Part shown: positions 1 to 9,018 of the stretch, piece by piece
How positions within the stretch are numbered: the stretch's first letter is position 1
How the letters are laid out: every line of letters starts with the position of its first letter
Assembly (NCBI GenBank): GCA_028023455.1
Contig: JAQFVV010000036.1
Coordinates: forward strand, 7,375,576-7,439,575
Source: Epiperipatus broadwayi
Lineage: Eukaryota > Onychophora > Udeonychophora > Euonychophora > Peripatidae
Direction: 5' to 3'
Length of the DNA stretch: 64,000 bases
The notes under the pieces: model-generated
The model's input: only the letters and a program-made list of their open reading frames with translations
What the model was told of the DNA's origin: nothing
Databases searched by the model: none
Made by a program: the position numbers and the translations under genes

Positions 1-20
1 TATAGTGAGTTTTGCCTGTC
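1..20 (+). repeat. HHR-A repeat, 3'-end fragment cut by window edge
   Basis: The first bases match the end of the HHR-A family (…agtgagttttgcctgt). Only the last part of the element is inside the window. It matches the subfamily of the copies at 61335-62210, which share the actcactata variant. Confidence 0.5.
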
Positions 21-308
21 AATGGAAAAGGACATTTTGATTAAAATTACATTACATTCATCATTATCAGATATTCATAAACAAGTGTACCCATTTTAAT
101 TTAAAAAAAAAAAAAGTAAAATGTCAAATGCATATAAAATGATTACATCTACACATAACCTAAGCTCATATTTATTATTTGTTTGACACCACTGATTGGG
201 TTTTTAAACATTTCTATTAGAAATTTTTTTTGAGAGAGATTTCAATATCTACCCAATATATTCTACCCCTCAACCATATCTTTTAGATATAAGTAATCAG
301 TAACAAGT

Positions 309-446
309 GAAGAGATCGCGAAAATGCAATATATTGATAAGAGAACAAACAGATGTTACTGACCTCATTGAAAAAATTAAAAGACTGAAGTGGAGTTGGG
401 ATAGACATACTGCTAGAAGAGTTGACAATAGATGGACAATTGAAAT
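309..446 (+). mobile_element. RTE-type LINE fragment (end of ORF2)
   Basis: In one frame the segment encodes a stretch like the C-terminal end of RTE reverse transcriptases: a TDVTDLIEKIKRLKWSW part followed by ARRVDNRW and TIEI. It aligns to the LINE at 42775-45740 on the opposite strand and to the fragment at 7957-8275. It is truncated at both ends and runs directly into an HHR-A fragment. It is a dead fragment. Confidence 0.75.
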
Positions 447-507
447 CCCTATCTAGTTAACCATTATGAGCAAGCATAAGAAATGGTGATACAAGTGATA
501 TTTAGTG
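443..507 (+). repeat. HHR-A fragment
   Basis: A short piece matches HHR-A internal sequence (atccctatctagt) joined to the family 3' end (atgagcaagcataagaaatggtg). The middle is deleted and no ribozyme core remains. From 508 to 856 I see only AT-rich sequence. Confidence 0.6.
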
Positions 508-856
508 TTTATTCCTTATTAAGTATAATGTAATAAAAGGTTCAGATTAAATGTTTAGTTATTTAATTCACAGTGATCAATTGTATATGAGAAAATACAC
601 TTTTGAGATTACTATTTCAATTACAAAATCTGTTGCATTTTAAAATCTCTAGACACAGTTCAAATAGTTATAAAAATATTTTCTGACTTTATTAGTGGCA
701 GTAAATATCTTCTTTATGAAGATGGATTTCATTTGCACTTAATGACAAACCATATTTATAGTTATTTCCATTTAAAAATGTGTAAATTGAAATATACATC
801 ACCAACTAAATATGAATTTAAAACTTCATAAGTTTATTAATAATCTTTCTAACTTT

Positions 857-1090
857 TAAACATCACATGATCACCATCTCTTATACTAGTACATAACTGT
901 TATTAAACAGGCAAAACTCTCCATACAGTAGTGCCACCCTGTGCCAAACAGAGTAATCAATGATGCCAGAAGGCTTATGCATAAAATCCCTATCTAGTGC
1001 CTACTCATCCAATATCCCCAGACTAGTTTCTGGCTTGTGGCCTTTGTCAGTGAGGAGCCTTGGATCTGAAATCTCTGCACCTAGATTAAA
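857..1090 (-). repeat. HHR-A copy, ribozyme core damaged
   Basis: This partial HHR-A copy has the ribozyme on the minus strand. It contains the outer end (catcacatgatcacc), the aacaggcaaaactctcc block, the GAAAC and TAGTC parts and stem I. The CTGACGA core reads CTGACAA, a CpG-type G-to-A change at an essential core position, so cleavage is not expected. Confidence 0.75.
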
Positions 1091-1099
1091 ATGATTACA

Positions 1100-1200
1100 A
1101 AAAGTTATGTAAAAAAATTTGGTGCTTGTCTTATAGATAAAGACACCGTTCGATGGCGCCGTTTTCATGCTAAAACTATAAAATATGAACATTCCCGGGC
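1100..1200 (+). repeat. Left arm of a diverged inverted pair with 2215-2338
   Basis: About 75 bp around gtcttatagataaagacacc resemble the reverse complement of 2260-2338 (gtcttataggtaaagacgcc). The translated forms also resemble each other (LIDKDTVRW against LIGKDAALW). The segment is richer in GC than its surroundings. The family is not recognised. Confidence 0.5.
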
Positions 1201-1228
1201 CGTTGATTTTAATCATTTTGATGTGTTT

Positions 1229-1640
1229 TTTTGTAATGCGAAAATAAAAACAAAACAAAATCGTCTTTTTTAAATATTATTTTTTATTAACGTATACAAA
1301 TTAAATGATAATAATAAATGTAAAATAAAATAAACAAATTACAATTTGATTCGTGTTTTTTATTTTGCTTTATTAGAAAAATCAATTTTCTATCGTATAT
1401 TTTTTTACTGGGGTTACGGCTTTACCGCTATTTTTACTTCATATAGAATGACAACAAAAAGTAAAAGTTGTTACGGTTAGGTTTAGGGTTAGTTTTAGTG
1501 TTAGTTTTAGGGTTAGGTTTAGTGTTCTGTTGTTTGTAATGCTAAAATAAAAAATATCAAAATCGTATTTTTGTAAATATTTTTTTTAGTAACATCTATA
1601 AAATAAATGATAACAATAAACGTAAACTATATTCAACAAA
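1229..1640. repeat. Diverged direct repeat flanking a telomere-like tract
   Basis: Two copies of about 110 bp (about 1229-1340 and 1528-1640) share gtaatgc.aaaataaaaa, then aaatcgt, then aaataaatgataa. Between them, 1473-1525 is a G-rich tract of imperfect TTAGGG/TTAGTTTTAG units. It is short and degenerate, so it is better seen as a local simple repeat than as a telomere relic. Confidence 0.5.
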
Positions 1641-1975
1641 GTATAACCGTAGTCGGAGAAAAGAAAGTAAAACTTTTTTAAACAACAACAAAAATGTCTT
1701 CTTTACTTATTAATCATGTTTATAATATATGCTTTTTATGAAATTTACAAAAAAACCGTGCAGAATTGTACTTTTCTTACTGGATATTTTTGTGTTACCG
1801 CTCTTTTTTACTTCAAAAATATACACACGGTAGAATCTTGTTTGTCTCGTGGAATGTTACGAACAGTACGTTACTTGATGCATTACCTAATTCCAACTCA
1901 CTTTACACATATATCTTGTCAACATTTTCCCAATTAAAACTTCAATACAGTACGGTGTAAAAAGTCTGATAATTA

Positions 1976-2338
1976 TTACTTTACAAAATCTGAACATTTC
2001 AATACTTTAAAATAAAAAAAAAATCCAATGAAAACAACATTTCCATCCAATTCAAAAAAACACACCCTCTCACCAAGCCGTAACCATTTTATAAACTGTG
2101 CGAATTCGGAAAATGTATTTGCTGCGATGTGACATACACACTCTACTGCAATGCGACATAGCGGCCTGCAATCTGTAGCACAACAAAAAAGTTGTATTAT
2201 AGAAAACGCGGGTGCGAACGTGTCAGCCGTGGAAATGGCAGTTTTATGTGTTTTAGCCTGAAAACAGCACCATAGAGCGGCGTCTTTACCTATAAGACTA
2301 GTACAAAAATTTGAATATTTAGTCAATACAGAGATCAT
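1976..2338 (-). other. Unrecognised 120-codon open frame in GC-richer segment
   Basis: This open frame starts at an ATG and contains several cysteines (FCCATDC, ECVCH) and a hydrophobic end. I recognise no domain. Part of it matches an inverted segment at 1100-1200, which suggests a repeat rather than a host gene. No splice or promoter signal supports expression. It could be a piece of an unknown transposon. Confidence 0.2.
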
Positions 2339-2821
2339 AAAGAATTAAAATACAAGAAATAATAAGCTGAACGTCCAAGTATTATTAATTCTTGAGTTTA
2401 TCACACTATTGATGCCATAATTCATATAAGACAAATTAGACATTTTCAAACTCATTAACTTTATTTATTAAAAAAACCCTGAAATGATTGATTGTTTAGC
2501 ATACAAATATTTTGATCAATAATATTGAGAAAAATACATTAAAAATAAATTCAAGGATTAATGATTTTAATAAAAGGAACTTTTATTAATTATCTACTTT
2601 AAAATAATTTACATATCACAAATATATCAATTCAAATTTCATTTTTATGTGTCAAAATATAAACTCATATTAGAAATAATTATGATTCGATATTACTTAC
2701 ATTTAAAAGCAAAGCATTTATTGCTATGCACATAGAATAAATACTGCTAAGAATTTTGTTTTCTTTTAATTCAATTTACTTAATTCTAAGAAATAATACT
2801 CCTTTATGTTGTTTATCTTAT

Positions 2822-2975
2822 AATCAATGAAATATAATATAAATCTTTATTATATAATAATAACAACTTGTAAATATATATATATATAATTTTTTTATAT
2901 ATATAATTTTTCTGTTGATGTATTTACAAGTTGTTATTATTATATAATAAAGATTTATATTATATTTCAGTGATT
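2822..2975. repeat. Foldback, 55-bp arms
   Basis: Arms 2822-2876 and 2921-2975 are reverse complements with about one mismatch. They are separated by 44 bp of AT-rich loop. This is likely a small MITE-like foldback. No target duplication could be fixed because the flanks are low-complexity. Sequence from 2340 to 2821 and from 2976 to about 3540 shows nothing recognisable. Confidence 0.75.
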
Positions 2976-3833
2976 TTAATTCAATATATATTCAGTCATG
3001 TATCAATACTATTAAATCCTAATAAAAAACTAAATTAACAGATAAACAATTGAATTTGTGTTTGTGATTTCAGTATTTTCATATGCAACATATTTTATAA
3101 ACTTGACAGACTTGTTATCAAATTTTCTAGTTATATTTATAGTAACATGGTTACTTAATAAACATAGTAAAATTATGTTACCTAAAAGAAAAAAAGTAAA
3201 TTTTGTATAAAATACTTAAAGAATGATTACTGAATTTTGCTTAAATTTGAATGTGATAGATACTAAACATTATTTTTTAATGCAAAAAGTATTTAAGGAA
3301 GCATTATGTATAATAAATTGTATAAGTTATTTTTATGAAAAAATAGCTTGAAATTCAGAAAATCTTAATAAGCCTTCATTTTTTCTCTACAGAATAAATA
3401 AATTGTAAAGAACCAACCATTCTAAATTACAAGTCAAATGCATTAAATAACTTATACAACTGAAATATAAATCACACTATGTGAATTATTTGCATTTCCC
3501 TGGATAAAGTAACCTCCTAGCTATAGTGCTTCTTAAAATCTCTGAATGGTTTTGATTGAAAATAGTCTAATTGAGAAAATAAATTTCTGTTTGCACTAGT
3601 GTGAGATAATGTTCTTTATAATAAATGTTAGTTATTTTTACATTTTTTGTTTTGTAAATTGGAATAAGAGGATTTTTTAATTCAGACAGTAGTTTTTATT
3701 TACATTTGAAATTAATAGTTTGAATTTAACATGTCATTAAATAGATTAAAATTTCTTCATCATTCCCAACAGGATCCAAAGACTTTGTTTTGAGCATTAT
3801 AACATAATAACAATAATATCATCAACATAAACA

Positions 3834-4163
3834 TCTTTCCAAATAAACAAGGCAAAACTCTCCATACAGTAGTGCCACCCTGTGCCAACCAGAGTAATCA
3901 ATGGATGCCAGAAGGCTTGTGCATAAAATCCCTATCTAATGCCTACTCATCCAATATCCCCAGACTAGTTTCTGGCTTGTGGCCTTCGTCAGTGAGGATA
4001 TTGGATGAGGAGGCATTAGATAGGGATTTTATGCACAAGCCTTCTGGCATCCATTGATTACTCTGGTTGGCACAGGGTGGCACTACTGTATGGAGAGTTT
4101 TGCCTTGTTTATAAACAATTATGTGCTAGTATAAGAGATGGTGATCATGTGATCTTTCCAAAT
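3834..4163 (-). mobile_element. HHR-A foldback insertion with 11-bp target duplication
   Basis: The inserted element is 3845-4152. It is flanked by tctttccaaat at 3834-3844 and 4153-4163. Arms of 115 bp (3845-3959 and 3996-4110) are reverse complements with one visible mismatch. The 36-bp loop is the HHR core. A tail of about 42 bp (to gtgatcatgtga) follows. The paralogous stretch near 63150 lacks the insert and has one copy of a similar target (atccaaat), which supports a real insertion. Fold-back structure plus a duplication of this length points to retrotransposition with template switching. Confidence 0.85.
3950..4006 (-). ncRNA. Hammerhead ribozyme (type I), HHR-A, intact core
   Basis: On the minus strand the order is CTGACGA (3986-3992), stem II region AGGCC-acaa-GCCA, GAAAC (3968-3972), then TAGTC (3963-3967) with cleavage predicted after its C. 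The AC/GT pairing with a TA loop forms a very short stem III. Stem I starts with CCTCA/TGGGG and continues into the 115-bp perfect arms. All core bases known to be essential (C3, U4, G5, A6, G8, A9, then GAAA) are present. An A/A apposition at the base of stem II is unusual. Confidence 0.7.
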
Positions 4164-5224
4164 CTAAATCCCTTGGTAAAATGGATGGATATATCATTTC
4201 TGAGTTTATATTATTTTTTTATGTTTCAAAAATGATATATGTATTCCAATTGTGTCAAATATCATAAGTATCATTTAAGATTATAATACATTGTTTTAAT
4301 ATATTTACAAGTTTTTATTTTTGTCTCACAAGATCTTGTCATTGCTTTTGATACAACAAGAAATCTAAAACAATTACCGTCACAGCGACGGCATCTTCTT
4401 TGCAGTTTTAATCTAAAAATCGTCAATCCTTGTTTTTATGAGTGGTTATACTTCTGTTTTAAAATACAAGGTAGCCATGCAGAGAGTAGTGAATGTTTCT
4501 ATTTAAGCATGACACTGAAATAATCATTATCAAAGAAATTTTGAGGTAATTTTTTGTCATTTAACACAAATATATTTATCTATATCTATGGTAGCTTTTT
4601 AAATTTGAATTTCTCTTGTAATGGCCCAGTTTGAAACCTCAAATAGGCATTATACTATTTACTGTGTTTAAACATAGCATGTTTTGCAACTGTTTCTAGA
4701 AGAAGAAGAATGTTCACAACTGAATATGTTACTACAATTATCATTTTCACCCAAGAATCCATTAGTTTGAATATGAAAGGATACTATTTAATGTCTCTTG
4801 TAATATTAACTATTAACCTGATCCTGCAAATCTTAATAGGAAATATGTCTTGGTGCAAAAAATAAAATTTTAAACAATACTCAAATTTAAGGGTGTTGGA
4901 TTAATAATTGTTTGCACTCAAAACATAATAGCTTTATTATAAATTTAAAAAAAAAAGTTAATTGGCAACAGAATTTAGTATTTCTGCAGATTGAACTAGT
5001 CATAGCTTCATTACCAATTCACATTTCCAGGGACAAAAACTCTTATTTTAATGGTTGAAAAAGCAATTCCAGCAATAAAAAGTGGTTATTTTCATACTAT
5101 ATTTCATATCTCTTTATTATTTTTAAAATATGTGCATAAAGGCAATGACTTTATAAATATAATGACAAATACTTGAGGGAAACATTTAATATGTAATTTG
5201 TCTTTTTTTTTTTATATGTCAAAT

Positions 5225-5294
5225 GTGTTGACTGGGAAGCGAACCCGGTCAGTTGCTTGGAAGGCAGCTACGCTAACCGTTAGGCTACCAACAC
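5225..5294 (-). tRNA. tRNA-Gly(UCC)-like sequence, probably the head of a SINE or a tRNA pseudogene
   Basis: The minus strand gives a 7-bp acceptor stem (GTGTTGG with TCAACAC, one G-T pair), a GGTTAGCG D-loop region, anticodon loop CTTCCAA (anticodon TCC) and a T-loop TTCGCTT. The anticodon arm region closely resembles eukaryotic tRNA-Gly(UCC). The T stem has a mismatch, and total length is 70 nt. It runs into a short tail ending in an A-run on the minus strand. A functional tRNA is possible but a SINE head is more likely. Confidence 0.55.
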
Positions 5295-5386
5295 TTAACT
5301 ACATTGTCATTTTTTTCATTCAGGGTCAACAAAGTGAATCATTGTTTTCTTATGGTATAAACTACATATAACTACAAAAATTACTT

Positions 5387-6790
5387 TTATATTGATTCTT
5401 GAAAGGCAAGTTGTGAGTCTGAAGATAAGTGAATTATGATCTCAAAATCCACTTGAATAGTAAAATGATTGTTTTCATGACTTTGAACAATATTTTTGTC
5501 AATAGCACTGTAAGCACACAAATGACAATTATATATTCTAGTACAGACAGACTCTTCTGTAATGCAAATTTTATGATGTTTTTTCCATTCTGTATTCACC
5601 TTATTCACACAGTCAGATGATTTGTGTGAAATTACTGGTTTGACTCCATGCCATTTTTTCTTTGTGATGTGATAAATTAGAAGAGATACCCTTGTAAGGA
5701 CATAAACTGCAATTAATTTTTTTTTCTTTGGAATGTTTTTTTTTTTTCATGTTTTGTTAGATTGTGTTTCTCAATAGTCTTGTATTCACACATAGTGCAA
5801 TGAAAAGGATTTTCTCCAGTATGTATTCTCTTGTGTATTATTAATATACCTTTATAACCAGTAATGAACTCATACAGTGCAATGAAATGGTTTTTTCCCT
5901 GTATGCACAATATCATGATGTATTAAATTTTGCTTATCATTAGTTTTAAATTTGCATAAAGAACAATGGAATATCTTTTCTCCAGTATGTATACTTTTAT
6001 GTCTTTTCAAACAAGTTTTATAACCAGTCTTGAATTCACAAAAGGTGCACTGAAAACATTTTTCACCACTATGCATTTTTTTATGTAATTCGAGAGAACT
6101 TGGCCACAAAGTTCTGAATTCACATAACGTACACTTATGAGGTAGTTCTCCTGTATGTCTCATATTGTGTGCTATTAAACTTCTTTCAGATGTAGTATTG
6201 AATTCACAACTTGTGCAGTGCAATAGTTTGTAAAGAACGTTTTTCATTAGTTTTATATTGACACAATGGGCAGTGAAAGGGTTTGTCTTCAGAATGTACT
6301 CTTTCATGTTGTTTTAAAATACCTTTCGTATGAGTCCTAAATTCACAGTCAGTGCAGTGAAAATGTTTTTCACTATGCATGTTTTCATACATTTTTTATT
6401 ATATTGCCTTGAACTTCTATACTCACATGAAGCACAGTTTAATCTACTTTTATTCCCGTATAAAATCTTTAATGGATTTTTAAATTTTAATTAGATGAAA
6501 CTCAGTTTTCACAAAGTGAAAATAAATGGATTTTCTTCTTAAGAGTATTTCATATATTGTTAAATGACTATTATGACAAGTCTGATATTCACAAAATTTA
6601 TAATTAATTTGTTTTGCTTTTCTCTGGATTTTATATGTTGTTGTAATATTATTTTGTCAGATCTATTATTTTCACAGACAGTACTAAAAGATTTCACTTT
6701 TGTATGAAGTAGAACATTAATTTCAAATTCAGTTTCTTTTTTCAAATATCTTATGCTCACATAAAGTACAATGCAAAACGAATTTTTGGA
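5387..6790 (-). pseudogene. C2H2 zinc-finger gene, decayed paralogue
   Basis: Reading leftward on the minus strand there is a broken finger near 6740-6780 (HCTLCEH), then further remnants. Fingers at 6204-6392 and 5870-6307 include CTDCEFRTHTKGILKQH and CTFCEFKTGYKTCLKRH. Another finger lies at 5713-5916, and the terminal finger is at 5387-5608 (CHLCAYSAIDKNIVQSH). Frames change near 6220-6240 and at 5871-5874, where one base appears lost inside a Cys codon. The last finger and its tail (ends QLAFQ) correspond to the last finger and tail of the intact gene at 32132-33310 (ends FELSFG). Linkers are TGEKPF-type. It is most simply a pseudogene. Confidence 0.75.
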
Positions 6791-7144
6791 GGATTTTTTT
6801 TACTTATTTTACACTGTTTTTACTATAAGCAATATAATCAGAGAAATTTTCAAGGTGACATTTTTTCATGTATGGAGATTTTATAATTTTCACACATCAA
6901 ATCATTTTCAATTATTACTACTGGAAAACATGTTTTTCATTATGAGTTTATAACAACACATTCATTTTAATATATCTTTAAAATGCAAATATCACAACTA
7001 CTACATACTCTAAGTTTAAACCACAATTTCAACCTAATATTTACTCTTTTGAGCAAATTTTCACAAATCTTAGAATAATTTATTTTGTATTGACAAATGT
7101 TTGGTAAAAATATTTTCATTTATTTTCACTAGTCCTCTTTTCTT

Positions 7145-7270
7145 CCATAGCGTAAGCTTGTGGTTAAAACAGCTGTAGAGGTCCCTACTATCGCATTTTT
7201 ACACGCATATTATAGAGGATATAGCCTCAGTAAATATTACTTACGTAATCAATGTGCGTTTAATAAATTT
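7145..7270 (+). repeat. Family C repeat, partial
   Basis: This segment matches one arm and the tail of the foldback at 44447-44632. Shared blocks are tgtagaggtccctac, then cagtaaatatta, then aatcaatgtgcgtt and aataaatttat. Only one arm is present here, so it is a truncated copy. Sequence at 6790-7144 and 7271-7690 is AT-rich with zinc-finger-like remnants up to about 6960 and nothing else seen. Confidence 0.6.
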
Positions 7271-7690
7271 ATAATTATAATTAATCAGTGTGGTTGACGG
7301 ATAATTATAACCAACATGAATCTTCAAACTTTTTTATACATGAAACTGCTACTGTGGATACAAATATCGTACTTCTAAACCATTACAACAATATAAAAAA
7401 ATATTATTTAAAATAATATTGTAAAAATCTCCCAAGTGATTGTTCAACACTTTCATATCATTTCCGCAATTTGTCTAATAAAAATGTGATGTTCCATTTT
7501 AAAAATAATCACAATGTCAGATAATAGTAACTTAGAGAAGTTTAGCAATAAAAAACAACAAACCTGTCATAAATTTATATAAATAGTAATATAAAATCAC
7601 AACGTCAACAATGTATCTAATTGTATCTTGTTAAAAATGATGTCATAATGAGACAAAGACAGAGAAAAAATCTATTTTGAGTTCAAGTTA

Positions 7691-7829
7691 ATGTTTCACT
7701 ATTGAAGGCAATACATTTAAGCAAAACCATTGCCATGATCCCAAAGTAATCAAATCTTCAAAACTCGTATCAATTATACTCTTCAAGAAAATACTTTGAA
7801 CTGGTTTGTTTGATATCATCAGTTTTGAC
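7691..7829 (-). other. Exon-like block upstream of the zinc-finger pseudogene
   Basis: A T-rich tract ending in AG precedes the block on the minus strand, as a splice acceptor would, with the exon-like part starting at 7829. It aligns to the block starting at 34097 upstream of the intact zinc-finger gene, with the same acceptor position. One frame stays open for about 45 codons. The encoded stretch (SIFLKSIIDTSFEDLITLG) has no known domain. The shared position suggests a common 5' exon of the duplicated genes. Confidence 0.45.
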
Positions 7830-7956
7830 CTATATAAAAATAAAAATAAAAATAATTAACAAAAAATACAATTAAATAAAAAAATAATTTTGCATCATGT
7901 TCTAAGAATCCTATATTTTGATAATGACTGAAATGATTCTTTAAAAATGTAAACAA

Positions 7957-8275
7957 TTGCATCATCATCATCATCAACCATTATCAATCCACTGCAGGAC
8001 AAAGGTCTCTCCAAGTTTAATCCATCTCCGATCTTTAGCTTCTCTTCTCCACATCACCCCTGCACCCTTTTATATTTCATCCATCCATCTTACATGTGGT
8101 CTCTTTCTGGGTCTTTTACAATCTCTTGGAATCCAGTTTAAAATTTCAATTGTCCATCTATTATCATCTCTTCTAGCAATATGTCCAGCCCAACTCCAAT
8201 CTTTTAATTTTTTCAATGAGGTCAGTAATACCTGTTTGTTCGCTTACCCATACATTGCGTTTGCTATTAACTGAA
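7957..8275 (-). mobile_element. RTE-type LINE, 3' end with microsatellite tail
   Basis: The minus strand encodes a typical RTE ORF2 terminus: WSWAGHIARRDDNRWTIEIL, then NWIPRDCKRPRKRPHVRW. It then ends in a (TGATGA)-type tail at 7957-7978, typical of RTE-clade elements. It matches the LINE at 42775-45740. It is 5'-truncated, as is usual for LINE insertions. Confidence 0.85.
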
Positions 8276-8378
8276 AGGAGATCCTTTGATTCCTCTTGGA
8301 AACCTTAAAGGAACCGAGCAGGGCAAATTCCTAAGGTCCACTCCATACGTCCTTGCCATTGCAACAATTGCATATTCA
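8276..8378 (-). repeat. Conserved repeat fragment also at 45985-46082
   Basis: The minus strand reads TYGVDLRNLPCSVPLRFPRG, and the plus strand at 45985-46082 reads a similar IEWNIRNLHCSFPLRPPRE. Both lie beside RTE sequence. The similarity is visible at protein level as well as in DNA, so it probably derives from an element's coding part. The family is not identified. Confidence 0.45.
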
Positions 8379-8790
8379 GTAATATATATAAAAACTTATA
8401 TAAAGTCAGTGTTTCTCAAAGGAATTTTTTTATAAATCACAATTTGTATCAACTTTCACACAGAATTATATATAATGATGATCATGCTATTGATAATTTT
8501 AAAGTAGGGGTTTTTAAAATTAAGATTGCCGTTTATTGACATAGAAGAATCTGTTAATGATTTATTTATTCAAAGCAGCACTTTAGCCAACTATAAATTA
8601 TTAATACTACTGGATTTCCAACTGATACATGTTAATATTCAATAAAAATATACCCCTTATTTAAAATAAATATGAAATTGTTTTATTGGACAGCATAATG
8701 AAATAATTTCTCACTGTACAACTTAATTACTCCAAAGATACAATATAATTTAATCCTTAATTAACTTTCTATGATCTAATCATTTACTAA

Positions 8791-9018
8791 TGTAACAGTT
8801 AGAATCGTCTATCTCGCTAACACACTGCAGAATTCAAACCCCAGACATGAAACTGAACATTCTAGGAGGGGTTGCCTTCTAGATATACTAAGTTCGGAAA
8901 AAAAAAATACTATGTAACAGTCAGAATCGTCTATCTCGCTAACACACTGCAGAATTCAAACCCCAGACACGAAACTGAACATTCTAGGAGGGGTTGCCTT
9001 CTAGATATACTAAGTTCG
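8791..9018. repeat. Tandem duplication, 106-bp unit, 122-bp period
   Basis: Units 8791-8896 and 8913-9018 are nearly identical, separated by an A-rich spacer. Each begins tgtaacagt(t/c)agaatcgtc and contains gaattcaaacccc, which resembles a pol III B box. Both units start with TGT. No coding content is seen. Confidence 0.8.

Larger units (their letters stand above)
3540..5100. repeat. Diverged segmental duplicate of about 62880-64000
   Basis: Blocks match in the same order and orientation. Examples are a ttttga(g/a)cattata stretch near 3790 and 63115, atatcatcaac near 3817 and 63140, ataagtatcattt, and tctgcagttttaat. The HHR-A insertion at 3845-4152 is absent from the right copy, so the right copy records the empty site. 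The duplicated stretch has no coding content I can see. Confidence 0.6.

Noticed and set aside
1473-1525. TTAGGG/TTAGG-like telomere relic.
   Set aside because: Units are irregular (TTAGGG, TTAGTTTTAG), the tract is only about 50 bp, and it lies inside a local direct repeat.
3872-4057. A reading frame shared by several HHR-A copies (SNQWMPEGLCIKSLSSAYSS type peptide at 3872, 23074, 31641 and 35212).
   Set aside because: The frame follows the ribozyme and its inverted block. Copies at 908-1090 and elsewhere break it by indels. Similarity is explained by DNA-level copying, so I do not call a gene.
5225-5294. Functional nuclear tRNA-Gly gene.
   Set aside because: T-stem mismatch, 70-nt length and an attached tail ending in an A-run favour a SINE or pseudogene. 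It is reported as tRNA-like with moderate confidence only.
7815-7830. CTGATGA in the exon-like block of the first zinc-finger locus.
   Set aside because: No stem II or GAAA follows at the right distance, and the match is absent from the paralogous block.
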